Below, piece after piece: positions 35,321-44,399 of a stretch of 62,234 nt of DNA. Where the stretch lies: contig CADCPM010000032.1 of assembly GCA_902803315.1 (NCBI GenBank), forward strand, positions 1-62,234. Reading direction: 5' to 3'. Within the stretch, counting starts at the first letter, position 1. Each line of letters starts with the position of its first letter. The translations under genes were made by a program, and so were the position numbers. Origin of the DNA: an uncultured Coriobacteriaceae bacterium. GTDB lineage: Bacteria; Actinomycetota; Coriobacteriia; Coriobacteriales; Atopobiaceae. Below the pieces are notes generated by a model. That model had not been told where the DNA came from. It did not search any database and saw only the letters and a list, made by a program, of their open reading frames with translations.

Positions 35321-36310
35321 GTGATCGAATACTACAAGACGTCGATTGTGACCACAGACACTACCGGCTCCACACCACCGCGCTACGTAACGCGTAAGAT
35401 TGATGCTCCCGAGCCCGGTTGCTGGATAAGCGTCGTCGCTCCCGATGCGGGCGATCGTCGATGGCTTCAAAGCGAGATTGGCATCGAGCCAGAATTCGTA
35501 CGTGCGTCTTTGGACGACGAAGAGACCTCCCACATCGACTACGACGACGAAACGGGCCAAGTCCTCGTAATCGTGGACTGCCCCTTCGTGGAGGACGACC
35601 GCGAGGCGGTGGACCAGTCCATTGTGCAGTACGATACGCACCCGCTCTCGCTCATATTCCTTCCGGAGCAGGACGTATTGGTAACCGTGAGTCTCAAGGA
35701 ATCCGAGACGGTCAACGCGTTTGCCCAAGGTAAGATTCGAAACCTTAACACGTCGCTGCGCACGCGCATGCTGCTGCAGATGCTGCTGCACATATCGCAA
35801 CGGTATCTGGTGTGCCTACGCTCGATCAACCGGCAGTTTCGCGAGAACGAGAAGGTTTTGCGCAAAACCATGCGCAACGATGAGCTCATTAAGATGCTTG
35901 GCTTCGAAAAGTCACTCGTGTACTTCTCAACCTCGCTCAAGTCCACCGAGGCGACGTTGTCGAAAATTGGTTACGGACGCATACTGCATCTGTATGAGGA
36001 AGACCGCGACCTGCTCGACGACGTGTCGATCGAGATGAGCCAGGCAATCGAGATGTGCTCCATTTACGCCAACGTTTTGAACGGGACCATGGATACGTTT
36101 GGCAACATCATAAACAACAACATGAACATTACCATGCGTACCTTGGCCATCCTCACGTTGGTGCTTTCCATACCCAACATGGTGTACGGATTCTATGGCA
36201 TGAACACGCCTCTGCCGCACGACGATACCTGGGTGTTTGCCTTCTCGCTGTCGGTAATCGCGACGGTTGGCGCAACAATCATACTTATGCGTAGCCGCTT
36301 TATGCGCTAA
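35321..36310 (+). CDS. corA: CorA-family divalent cation transporter
   Basis: The 329-aa protein has a large cytoplasmic N-terminal domain and two C-terminal helices. The first (about 270-291) ends in the invariant YGMN motif (GMN 293-295) that selects hydrated Mg2+. It forms a homopentamer in the membrane. GTG at 35321 follows AGGGAGG by 7 bases; an upstream in-frame GTG (35303) is less well placed. It could also carry other divalent ions. Confidence 0.93.
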   Translation: MIEYYKTSIVTTDTTGSTPPRYVTRKIDAPEPGCWISVVAPDAGDRRWLQSEIGIEPEFVRASLDDEETSHIDYDDETGQVLVIVDCPFVEDDREAVDQSIVQYDTHPLSLIFLPEQDVLVTVSLKESETVNAFAQGKIRNLNTSLRTRMLLQMLLHISQRYLVCLRSINRQFRENEKVLRKTMRNDELIKMLGFEKSLVYFSTSLKSTEATLSKIGYGRILHLYEEDRDLLDDVSIEMSQAIEMCSIYANVLNGTMDTFGNIINNNMNITMRTLAILTLVLSIPNMVYGFYGMNTPLPHDDTWVFAFSLSVIATVGATIILMRSRFMR

Positions 36311-36830
36311 AGGGATAAATCCAAAAAGGAGACGGTCTAGTGGTCTCTAGAAGACTCTGTGACCAGAACAAACGAAAAAATGCGGAGCGTTTTTGACAAG
36401 AAATGCCACTTATTCGGGTTTATGTTTTATGAAAACCGAACAAACGGCACAATTCAAAATCCTCAGGCCGATTTTTCCGTTTATTCGGTCAGAAGGGCCT
36501 ATTGATTGGTCGGCAGCACCCCGCAAAACCGAATAAGCGAAAAATCGGATTCCAGTTTAGCGAAAAAGGCCGTTTATTCGGGTAGTGGAGAATTGAAAAC
36601 CGAATAAGTGGAAAAAATCGCGGGAACGAGTGTCAATTATTTCGGTTATTCGGGTTTTGAGAAACGGAAAGTCTCCGTGACATTTATCAAGTCTCATGTT
36701 GGGCCATATGAGGACGACGTCTTTCGGTGCTGATGATGGGAATCGACCTCCACTCCAGCAAGAAAATGCCTCCCGCGCACAATTGCAGCGAGAGGCGTCG
36801 CAAACAGTGGGCTGCCTATGGCGTGCCTAC
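36311..36830. other. Gene-free 520-bp region with a cluster of TTATTCGG inverted elements
   Basis: No reading frame with a ribosome site was found. From 36406 to 36655 the motif TTATTCGG or its complement occurs six times, paired as three inverted elements: 36406-36447, 36468-36548 (22-bp arms with small mismatches, CCGATTTTTCCGTTTATTCG against its complement) and 36570-36611, plus a single half at 36645. The block is clearly more AT-rich than its surroundings. It resembles none of P1-P3; the shared AACCGA step recalls the elements at 21530. Confidence 0.8.
36760..36796 (-). terminator. Terminator of the opp operon
   Basis: On the minus strand a GCCTCTCGC...GCGGGAGGC hairpin followed by ATTTTCTT lies 35 bases past the oppF stop. 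It is a plausible intrinsic terminator. Confidence 0.6.
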
Positions 36831-37856
36831 CTACAGCTCGATTGAGCTTTCCTTTATGGGGTTGGGCTCCGCAAAGTGGCAAGCGCAATAGTGGTTGGGC
36901 AAAACCTCGCGAAGCTCGGGTTTTTCCTGCGAGCACTTAGCCTGCGCGATGGGACAACGCGTGTGGAAGGGGCAGCCGCTCGGAGGATCTATGGGTGAGG
37001 GTGGATCGCCGCGCAGAATAATGCGCTCGCGCATACCCTGGATGTCGGGGTCGGGAATCGGCACTGCCGAAAGCAACGACTGCGTGTAGGGATGACAAGG
37101 CTCACTGTAGAGCGTCTTCCAGTCCGAGAGCTCCATCATGTTGCCCAAATACATTACAGCCACGCGGTCTGAGATGTGCTGTACGACAGAGAGGTCGTGG
37201 GCGATGAACAGATACGCCGTGCCGAATTCCTTCTGAAGGTCGGTAAGCAGGTTGAGTACCTGGGCTTGGATGGACACGTCCAAGGCCGATACCGGCTCGT
37301 CGCAAATAATGAGCTTGGGTCGCAGCGCAAAGGCGCGCGCGATGCCCACGCGCTGGCGCTGGCCGCCGCTGAACTCGTGTGGATACCGATTGATATGCTC
37401 GGGATTGAGTCCCACGGTGTCCAAGAGCTCGCGGACAATATCTATGCGTTCGGCCTTGTCGGGAACGGTGTTGTGGATAACCATGGGCTCCGATACTATT
37501 TCACCAATGGTCATGCGAGGATTGAGGCTTGCGTAGGGATCCTGGAAGATGAATTGCATCTCGCGACGCATGCTCTTGAGCGCCTTTTTATCCATCTCGG
37601 CAACGTTCTTGCCCTCAAAAAGTACCTTGCCGCTTGTAGGTTCGGTCAGTCGCATAATGCAGCGACCCGTGGTGGACTTGCCACAACCGGATTCGCCCAC
37701 CAAGCCAAAGGTCTCGCCAGCGGCGATGTCGAACGAGACGTCGTTTACGGCATGAACGTATCGGGCGTTCTTGCTATGCTTTGCCAGGAATCCCTTGTCA
37801 ACCGGGAAGTTCTTGCAGAGGTGCTCCACGCGAAGCAGCACATTGGAATCTGCCAT
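36831..37856 (-). CDS. oppF: Oligopeptide ABC transporter ATPase OppF
   Basis: 341 aa. Walker A GESGCGKSTTG, signature LSGGQ-type EFSGGQRQRVGIARA, Walker B LIICDEPVSALD, and the Opp-specific C-terminal extension with CPFHTRCPIAQAKC, the cysteine motif typical of the oligo_HPY region. It energises peptide import with OppD. Its ATG overlaps the oppD stop by one base (TAATG), indicating translational coupling. Last gene of the operon. Confidence 0.95.
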   Translation of the reverse strand: MADSNVLLRVEHLCKNFPVDKGFLAKHSKNARYVHAVNDVSFDIAAGETFGLVGESGCGKSTTGRCIMRLTEPTSGKVLFEGKNVAEMDKKALKSMRREMQFIFQDPYASLNPRMTIGEIVSEPMVIHNTVPDKAERIDIVRELLDTVGLNPEHINRYPHEFSGGQRQRVGIARAFALRPKLIICDEPVSALDVSIQAQVLNLLTDLQKEFGTAYLFIAHDLSVVQHISDRVAVMYLGNMMELSDWKTLYSEPCHPYTQSLLSAVPIPDPDIQGMRERIILRGDPPSPIDPPSGCPFHTRCPIAQAKCSQEKPELREVLPNHYCACHFAEPNPIKESSIEL

Positions 37857-38971
37857 TATGCATCAACTCCTCTCTCGGGCACGATGTCGCCAGGCTTTAC
37901 ACGATTCGTCTTTGGCGCGTTGGCCTGCACGAATTGTTCGTCGTTGCTGTAGTGGCACTTGGAGTAATGCCCCGTCTTCGTAACGTGCGTAGGCGGCTTT
38001 TGCGTGCGGCACAAGTCGGTTGCATAGGGGCAACGTGGCGAGAAGGGACAGCCGTCGGGCAAATCGACCAAGGAGGGTGGATTGCCCTTAATGGGCGTAA
38101 GGGGCTTCTTCTCGTCCTGTACCTGTTTTGGTATGGAGCGGTTGAGGCCCCAGGTGTAGGGATGCATTGGCTCGTAGAAAATCTCGAGTGCCGAGCCAAA
38201 CTCTACGGGAGAGCCAGCATACATCACCATGATCTTATCGGCGATGTCGGCCACCACGCCCAGGTCGTGGGTAATCATAATGATGGCGTTGCCGTTTTTA
38301 TGCTGCAACTCCTGCATGAGCTCGATGATCTGGGCTTGAATGGTAACGTCTAAGGCTGTGGTGGGTTCGTCGGCAATAAGGATGTCGGGTTCGCAGGCAA
38401 GTGCCATGGCAATCATGACGCGTTGGCGCATGCCACCCGAGAACTCATGCGGATACTCCTTGACGCGTTGCTCCGCATTGGGAATGCCCACCATTCGCAA
38501 AAGCTCAACCGAGCGATCCAGGGCTTCCTTCTTGCTCAGGCCCTTATGCAGACGCATGCCTTCGGAGAGCTGGCGGCCAATAGTGTACACGGGGTTGAGT
38601 GAGGTCATGGGGTCCTGGAAGATCATGGCGATATCGTTGCCACGCACGCTCTCAAGCTCGGCCTCGCTCATGTTGATAAGGGACTTGCCGCGATACAGCA
38701 CGTCGCCGCCTTCCACCTTTCCGGGAGGCATGTCGATGAGTCCCATAATGGTGAGCGAAGTTACCGACTTGCCGGAACCGGACTCGCCAACCACGCCGAG
38801 CGTTTCGCCACGGTCGAGCGTGTAGCTTACGCCGTTTACGGCCTTTACCACACCATCCTGGGTGTGGAAGTACATCTTGAGGTCGTTGACCTCGAGCAAG
38901 TGATGCCCTTCGGGAATGGGGGTGTCGCGCAGGTCTGTCTTGTTGCGCTTCTTGAGTCCTAGTCCAAACAT
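37856..38971 (-). CDS. oppD: Oligopeptide ABC transporter ATPase OppD
   Basis: 371 aa. Walker A GESGSGKSVTS, signature EFSGGMRQRVMIAMA, Walker B ILIADEPTTALD, and C-terminal CPFSPRCPYATDLC characteristic of OppD/DppD. It forms a heterodimer with OppF on the cytoplasmic face. Start and stop both overlap neighbouring genes by one base. Confidence 0.95.
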   Translation of the reverse strand: MFGLGLKKRNKTDLRDTPIPEGHHLLEVNDLKMYFHTQDGVVKAVNGVSYTLDRGETLGVVGESGSGKSVTSLTIMGLIDMPPGKVEGGDVLYRGKSLINMSEAELESVRGNDIAMIFQDPMTSLNPVYTIGRQLSEGMRLHKGLSKKEALDRSVELLRMVGIPNAEQRVKEYPHEFSGGMRQRVMIAMALACEPDILIADEPTTALDVTIQAQIIELMQELQHKNGNAIIMITHDLGVVADIADKIMVMYAGSPVEFGSALEIFYEPMHPYTWGLNRSIPKQVQDEKKPLTPIKGNPPSLVDLPDGCPFSPRCPYATDLCRTQKPPTHVTKTGHYSKCHYSNDEQFVQANAPKTNRVKPGDIVPERGVDA

Positions 38972-39891
38972 TATGCATCCTTCATCTTTACGTCGAGGGC
39001 ATCGCGCAGGCCGTCACCAAGAAGGGTGAAGGCGAGTACCGTGGTAAGAATGGCAAGACCGGGCATGAGCATGAGCCATGGTTGAGTCGCCAGGTATTGC
39101 TGGCCATCCTGAATCATGATTCCCCAAGAGGGGTTGGGAGGCGTTACGCCCATGCCGAGGAACGAAAGGGCCGCCTCGGTGAGGATGGCGCCACCGATGT
39201 TCATGGTTGCATACACGACGATGGACGCCACGGAGTTGGGGAAGATGTGGCGCGTGATGATGCGCACGTCCGAGGCGCCCAGGGCACGTGCGGCGTCCAC
39301 GTAGTCGTTCTCCTTAACAGAGAGAATCGTACTCCTAAACACACGTGCAATTGACGGCCATCCAAGAATGCCGATTGCAATAAACACATTCTGGATGCCT
39401 TGGCCCATGACCGCCAGCATGACCACGACGAAGAGCGTATAGGGGAATGCGAGGAATATGTCGGCCATGCGCATGACGATAGTGTCCCATATTCCTCCGT
39501 AGTAGGCGGCAAGCGCTCCCATAATGAGGCCGATCATCGTCGAGATGGCCGTTGCGAGCAGGCCAACCGTAAGCGAGACGCGCGCTCCGTATATTACGCG
39601 CACCAGGACGTCGCGTCCGAGCGCGTCGGTACCAAAGGGATGCTCAGGCGAGGGAGGCAGCTTGGAGGTGGTGGCAGCCTGCGTGGTGTCCATCTCGGTA
39701 GGCGAACCGAGCATCTGCGGCGCCCAGAGGTCGGCCGTAAGGGCGACGATTACTATGAAGAGAATCCATATGACTCCCAGCACCGCCAATTTGTTTCTCT
39801 TAAGGCGCTGAAATGCATCTCCCCAAAGCGTGCGCGCTGGTGCGGCCGCCGCGCTTTGAGAGGCTTCCTGTTTGTCTGTTGCTTTGCTCAT
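38971..39891 (-). CDS. oppC: Oligopeptide ABC transporter permease OppC
   Basis: About 306 aa, six helices. The N-terminal oppC_N domain (LWGDAFQRLKRNKLAVLG) and the EAA loop region (DAARALGASDVRIITRHIFPN) identify it. ATG at 39891 and ATG at 39903 are both in frame; AAAGGGGG sits immediately before the upstream one, so the downstream ATG is favoured but uncertain. The stop is coupled to the oppD start. Confidence 0.93.
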   Translation of the reverse strand: MSKATDKQEASQSAAAAPARTLWGDAFQRLKRNKLAVLGVIWILFIVIVALTADLWAPQMLGSPTEMDTTQAATTSKLPPSPEHPFGTDALGRDVLVRVIYGARVSLTVGLLATAISTMIGLIMGALAAYYGGIWDTIVMRMADIFLAFPYTLFVVVMLAVMGQGIQNVFIAIGILGWPSIARVFRSTILSVKENDYVDAARALGASDVRIITRHIFPNSVASIVVYATMNIGGAILTEAALSFLGMGVTPPNPSWGIMIQDGQQYLATQPWLMLMPGLAILTTVLAFTLLGDGLRDALDVKMKDA

Positions 39892-39909
39892 TGTGTTGCA
39901 CATCCCCCT

Positions 39910-40941
39910 TTAGTTCTTGCTATTCGATGCGCCAAGCCTAATGCGTGGGTCGAGGAAGGCGTAGCTGATGTCCACGAGTAGGTTGATGACCATAACGACG
40001 ATGACGATAATGGTTACGCCGCCCATGACTATGGGCCAGTCACGCTGTTGAATGGCCAGGTAAATCTCGTTGCCGATGCCCGGCCAGTTGAATACCGTCT
40101 CGGTGAGGATTGCGCCCGAAAGCATAACGCCAAAGTCGATACCTATGTAGGTAACAACGGGTATGAGGGCGTTCTTGAGTGCGTGGCGCCAAATGACCGC
40201 CTTGCGCGACAAGCCCTTGGCGCGGGCCGTTCGAATGTAGTCTTGATTCATGACCTCCAACAGCTGCGACCGCATGATGCGCGACGTGTAGGCGGTAGAC
40301 ACCGACGCCAGGGTGAACGCGGGCAGTATGTAGTAGACCCAGTCCTGGAACTCGCCGTTGGCGTTAAACGAAATGGGCAGGTAGAATGCACCGTTTGTCC
40401 AGTTCTTGCACAGGACGCCAAAAAAGAGTTGCAAAAGCATGCCGAGCCAGAATGCCGGCATTGCGACGAGAATGGAAGTGGACAGGGTTACGAGCGTGTC
40501 CCAGAAGGAGTAGCGTTTTATGGCGGATATCATTCCCGCACCTATGCCTATGATCGCCTCGATCACGATGCCTACCAGAGCTAAGCGCACGGTATAAGGA
40601 TACTTCTGCAAAAGGATTTCGGTAACGGGAAGATTGCGCTTGTACGACGTTCCCAAGTCGCCATGCAGCAGCCCGTTGAGGTAGTTGAAGTACTGCTGGA
40701 TGAGCGGCGTGGGGATGGGTTCGCCGTTCTCGTCTAGCTGCGGCTTGCCATTTTCGTCGGTTACCACGAGCCCATGGTCGGCCTTGATTGCCAGCTCTGC
40801 CTCGGGTGACATTGCCTTGTCTCCCGCTATGAGCTTGATGGGGTCGCCTGGAACGACGTTCTGTAGCAAGAACATGATTATTGTGACGCCTAAGAACACA
40901 GGAATGAACTGCAGCACGCGCCGAACAATGTATTTGGCCAT
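39910..40941 (-). CDS. oppB: Oligopeptide ABC transporter permease OppB
   Basis: 343 aa. It opens MAKYIVRRVLQFIPVFLGVTII, the standard OppB/DppB first helix, and includes the EAA segment (TARAKGLSRKAVIWRHALKN). An extracellular loop insert (about 45-80, VVTDENGKPQLDENGEPIP) is longer than in DppB. It pairs with OppC to form the channel. Confidence 0.94.
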   Translation of the reverse strand: MAKYIVRRVLQFIPVFLGVTIIMFLLQNVVPGDPIKLIAGDKAMSPEAELAIKADHGLVVTDENGKPQLDENGEPIPTPLIQQYFNYLNGLLHGDLGTSYKRNLPVTEILLQKYPYTVRLALVGIVIEAIIGIGAGMISAIKRYSFWDTLVTLSTSILVAMPAFWLGMLLQLFFGVLCKNWTNGAFYLPISFNANGEFQDWVYYILPAFTLASVSTAYTSRIMRSQLLEVMNQDYIRTARAKGLSRKAVIWRHALKNALIPVVTYIGIDFGVMLSGAILTETVFNWPGIGNEIYLAIQQRDWPIVMGGVTIIVIVVMVINLLVDISYAFLDPRIRLGASNSKN

Positions 40942-41099
40942 GATGATGATCTACTCCTCCGACCGTATACAAAAACGGGTAGTTTCGCAACGTATGGAAC
41001 CAAAGAATTATTACATACCTTACGTAGAGTTTTGTTGATAAGGTCAAAATTGATACTGATACGAAAGAAAAAGCCGCTGCGCTTTCGTTTGCGCCCTGC

Positions 41100-41181
41100 G
41101 TCCGCTCCCGGCCCGCATGCGGCTCCGCGCTCGCTTCGCTCGCTCACTTCGTGAGTCGCTACATGCGGGCCGGGAGCGGAC
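41100..41181. repeat. Palindromic repeat P1, copy G
   Basis: 21-bp arms (GTCCGCTCCCGGCCCGCATG and complement) flank a minus-orientation core. It is inside the opp operon gap (40942-41286, 345 bp) between oppA and oppB, 46 bases from the strong hairpin at 41227. The rest of the gap holds an AT-rich oppB leader. Confidence 0.93.
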
Positions 41182-41226
41182 ACGAGCAGCAGCGAAAATA
41201 AGCCCGCTCAAGAAACGTTAAAGGAA

Positions 41227-41272
41227 GGCGCCCCGTCGGAGACTTGCGATGCTCCGACGGGGCGCCCTTTTT
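41227..41272. terminator. Strong hairpin between oppA and oppB
   Basis: Perfect 15-bp arms (GGCGCCCCGTCGGAG and complement) enclose a 10-base loop. On the plus strand CTTTTT follows; on the minus strand TTCCTTT follows. For the minus-strand opp operon it likely stops most transcripts after oppA or protects the oppA mRNA, giving excess binding protein over permease. Confidence 0.8.
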
Positions 41273-41286
41273 GGCTGATCTATTTG

Positions 41287-42954
41287 CTAGACCATCTTGG
41301 CGGTGTCGAGGTGAGGATGACGGCCGGCGTCAAAGTTGAAGCTGGCAACCTTGTCGCTGGTAATCTCGCGATGCGAGTAGTACATGATGGGCGCGATGGG
41401 GCAGTCGTCGCCGACCATCTTGCTCACGGCGGTCATGGCAGCTACGCGCTCCTTGTCGTCGATGGTGCTGCGTGCGGCCTCAAGCGCCTTGTCGACCTCG
41501 GGATTGTTGTACTTCGAGCAGTTGTCGCCCGAGTCGGACTTGAACAGTGAGTAGAGGAAGTTGTCCGCAATGGGGTAGTCGGCGTTCCAGCCAAGGCGTC
41601 CTGCCTGCGTGTTGCCCTTACGGTAGTCGTCCAGGATGGCGCTCCACTCGCGCGTGTCGGAGGTGACGGTAAATCCTATGGCCTCAAGGTCGGACTGGAC
41701 CATTTCCATGATCTCCTTGTGACCGCCCTCGGGGTTGTACGAGAGCTGGATGGAAAGATTGCGCTTGCCACTGGAGTCTGCGGGATACTTTGCGTCGAGC
41801 AGCTTCTTGGCCGCCTCTTTGTCGTAGTGGGAGTATTGCCAAGCGCCCTTCTCGTACCCCGGAATCGAGGGCGGAAGGATGTCATCCGCAGGCTTGCGCA
41901 GTCCCTGGAACAGGTTGTCGCAGATTGCTTGGCGGTTGATGGCAAGGCTGATGGCACGGCGAACGTCTGCGTCCTTGAGCGTCTCGTCGGTGACTGTCAT
42001 GTTGAGGTAGTAGACCGAACCCTCCTCGCCGGTGAGGAACTGGTGGCCAGGCGTTCCGGTGTGGCCATCCGTGGACTGTCCGTACTGGCTGATGGCTTCG
42101 TTGGTTTGCGGAGCGGGCACCTCTGACTTGTCGTAGTTGCCAGCCTGGAACTCGCGATAGGCGGTCTCCACGTCCTTCTGGATGTTGAACTGTATGGCGG
42201 CAATCGAGGCGGGGGTGCCATAGTAGTCGTCGAAGCGCTTCATGTTTATGTACTGGCCGTCAACCCACTCGCCGTCCATCATGAAGGGGCCGTTGCCGAT
42301 GGGAGCCTTGTAGAAGGCCTTGGGGTCGTCGATGGCAGCCTTGGGAACGGGACCGAGGCAGGGGTGAGCAGCGACGTAGGGGAAGTCGGGATAGGCCATG
42401 GAAAGCTCAACCACGAAGGTGTTCTCGTCGGGGCAGGTGAGACCGGCAAAGTCTTCGGTCTTTCCGGCGAGGACGTCATCATAGCCCTTTACCATACCCA
42501 GGTGGTAATCCAGGACGCCCGCGTTCTCCTTGCCATAGCTGGGGCTTACCACGCGAGTCCAAGCGCGTTTGAAGGCCTCGGAGTTAACGGGGTCGCCGTT
42601 GTGGAACTTGGCGCCCTTTACCAGGTGGAAGGTGAACTTCTTGCCGCCGTCGGAAGGCTCCCAGCTCTCTGCGGCCTTGCCAACGATCTTGCCAGCCTCA
42701 TAGTCGAAGTCGGTAAGGGAGTCGAACAGGTTGTAGGTTACCTGGGTGCCCTGGTCCTCGTTTACGTTGTAGGGATCGATGCAGTCGGGGCTGCTGATGT
42801 AGTACCTAAAGGTTCCGCTGGCAGAGGCTCCCGAGGCGCCGCCCGACGTCGACTGCGCAGCGTCCTGCTTCTTGCCGCAGCCAGCGAGCGTGGCCAGTAC
42901 GCCGGCGGCAAGGCCGCCCTGCACGAACGTGCGACGATTCATGTTGGTGGACAT
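41287..42954 (-). CDS. oppA: Oligopeptide-binding lipoprotein OppA (SBP family 5)
   Basis: 555 aa. The signal is twin-arginine-like (NRRTFVQGGLAAGVLATLAGC), with a lipobox cysteine at about residue 26, so it is a membrane-anchored lipoprotein. SBP_bac_5 features include GKAAESWEPSDGGKKFTFHL and VRRAISLAINRQAICD. It captures peptides for OppBCDF. The ATG at 42954 follows AAAGGAAG; the upstream frame to 43047 lacks a ribosome site. The 345-bp gap to oppB holds two hairpins. Confidence 0.95.
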   Translation of the reverse strand: MSTNMNRRTFVQGGLAAGVLATLAGCGKKQDAAQSTSGGASGASASGTFRYYISSPDCIDPYNVNEDQGTQVTYNLFDSLTDFDYEAGKIVGKAAESWEPSDGGKKFTFHLVKGAKFHNGDPVNSEAFKRAWTRVVSPSYGKENAGVLDYHLGMVKGYDDVLAGKTEDFAGLTCPDENTFVVELSMAYPDFPYVAAHPCLGPVPKAAIDDPKAFYKAPIGNGPFMMDGEWVDGQYINMKRFDDYYGTPASIAAIQFNIQKDVETAYREFQAGNYDKSEVPAPQTNEAISQYGQSTDGHTGTPGHQFLTGEEGSVYYLNMTVTDETLKDADVRRAISLAINRQAICDNLFQGLRKPADDILPPSIPGYEKGAWQYSHYDKEAAKKLLDAKYPADSSGKRNLSIQLSYNPEGGHKEIMEMVQSDLEAIGFTVTSDTREWSAILDDYRKGNTQAGRLGWNADYPIADNFLYSLFKSDSGDNCSKYNNPEVDKALEAARSTIDDKERVAAMTAVSKMVGDDCPIAPIMYYSHREITSDKVASFNFDAGRHPHLDTAKMV

Positions 42955-43088
42955 ACTCTTCCTTTCTCTAGTGAGTACAACCATGTGAGTGGTTTGCGTA
43001 CGAATCACATAGAAATGTATTGTTCCCTTTTTTTCATAAAATTGCAACGCTGGCGCGATGGGCGGCGAGTTGCTGCAGCTGTATGGCG

Positions 43089-43589
43089 CTAGGCGGTTGG
43101 CGGATTTTGCAGGGCCTCCTCCACAATGTCCGCAACGAGCTCGAGGCCAGCTTGGTCGGCCTTGCTAAAGCGCGCGGGTAGGGGACTGTCTATGTCAAGT
43201 ACGCCCACCACGCGTCCTTCCGCGTGCAGGGGTACAACGACCTCCGAGGCCGAGGCGGCATCGCAGGCGATGTGGCCGGCAAAGCTGTGCACGTCGTCTA
43301 CGCGCATGGTCCGGTCGCGTTGTGCCGCCGTGCCACAAACGCCCTTGCCCCAGGCTATGCGCGTGCAGGCCACCTTGCCCTGGAAGGGTCCCAGGACGAG
43401 CTCGTCTGCGGGCAGCGACGCGTCCATGTAGTCACCCCGCAGATAGAAGCCGACCCAGTTGATGCCTCCCAGCTCTTGCGCCAACAGGGCGGAGGTGTTT
43501 GCGAGCGTCGCTACCCAATGAGTTCGCTCGCTTGTCAGCGCTTCTACCTGTGCGGCAAGTAGTTTGAAGTCTGTGGATGAACCTGTCAT
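43089..43589 (-). CDS. Free methionine-(R)-sulfoxide reductase (GAF domain)
   Basis: This 166-aa single GAF-domain protein keeps the three cysteines of fRMsr enzymes: ACTRIAWGKGVCG (two) and HIACDAAS (catalytic one), equivalent to E. coli Cys84, Cys94 and Cys118. WVGFYL and VVVPLHAEGRVVGVLDIDS are family hallmarks. It reduces free Met-R-O with thioredoxin. The gene lies upstream of oppA, about 134 bases apart, on the same strand. Confidence 0.93.
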   Translation of the reverse strand: MTGSSTDFKLLAAQVEALTSERTHWVATLANTSALLAQELGGINWVGFYLRGDYMDASLPADELVLGPFQGKVACTRIAWGKGVCGTAAQRDRTMRVDDVHSFAGHIACDAASASEVVVPLHAEGRVVGVLDIDSPLPARFSKADQAGLELVADIVEEALQNPPTA

Positions 43590-43613
43590 TTTCCCTGCTC
43601 CCTAAAACCTGCG

Positions 43614-43642
43614 TTCAAGTACGGCTGCGTATAAGGTACTAT
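43614..43642 (+). promoter_or_regulatory. Candidate promoter for the C26 peptidase gene
   Basis: TTCAAG, a 17-base spacer and TACTAT lie 44 bases before the ATG at 43687. Confidence 0.5.
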
Positions 43643-43686
43643 CTTCCTACGTTTTTGTCTTCGTCCTAAAAGAGGGGAGCGTGGGA

Positions 43687-44391
43687 ATGAAGCCGATAAT
43701 TGGTCTCTCGCCCTTGTACGATCCAGAGAAGCGCGGTCTGTGGATGCGCCCGGGCTATTTGGATGTACTCTATGCGTGCGGTGCCATACCCCTCGTGCTT
43801 CCCTTTGACTCGGACGCTGTGGATGTGAAGCAGATGCTCTCCATATGCGACGGTCTTATTCTTACGGGCGGGGCGGATGTGGACCCTCGCTTGTATGGCG
43901 AAGAGCCCATAGAGCAGTGCGGCGAGCTTCAACCCATACGTGACGAGCTCGAGTATCGCCTGCTCGACAAGGCCTTGGAAGAGGACATGCCCCTTTTGGG
44001 CATTTGTCGCGGTTCGCAAATACTCAACGTGTACCTTGGCGGCACACTCTATCAGGACCTTTCCACGCAGTTGCCGGGAACGTTTAACCATGCCATGGAA
44101 CCGCCCTTCGAGAGCCTGTGCCATAAGGTCACCTTGGAGAAAGGGGAGCCGCTGCACAAGTTCATGGGAGAGGATGAGCTGCCGGTAAACAGTGTGCACC
44201 ATCAGGCGATTCGTCGTGTGGCGCCGGAGCTTGTTCCGCTTGCGCGCTCATTTGACGGGGTGGTGGAAGGCACGTGGATGCCTGGCAAGCGTTTTGTGTG
44301 GGGCGTGCAGTGGCATCCCGAATGGCTATGGGACGTGGATGAGCGACAAAAGCGCATCGTGCAGCACTTCGTGGACGTCTGCAAGGAATAG
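43687..44391 (+). CDS. Gamma-glutamyl-gamma-aminobutyrate hydrolase family (class I GATase, peptidase C26)
   Basis: The 234-aa protein has the nucleophile elbow GICRGSQ (Cys107) and the dyad in GVQWHPEW. It resembles PuuD/YvdE-type hydrolases that remove gamma-linked glutamate. The exact substrate is unknown; no putrescine pathway genes are adjacent. ATG at 43687 is preceded by GAGGGGAGCG. The HD hydrolase gene follows 8 bases after its stop. Confidence 0.9.
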   Translation: MKPIIGLSPLYDPEKRGLWMRPGYLDVLYACGAIPLVLPFDSDAVDVKQMLSICDGLILTGGADVDPRLYGEEPIEQCGELQPIRDELEYRLLDKALEEDMPLLGICRGSQILNVYLGGTLYQDLSTQLPGTFNHAMEPPFESLCHKVTLEKGEPLHKFMGEDELPVNSVHHQAIRRVAPELVPLARSFDGVVEGTWMPGKRFVWGVQWHPEWLWDVDERQKRIVQHFVDVCKE

Positions 44392-44399
44392 GGGATTCC

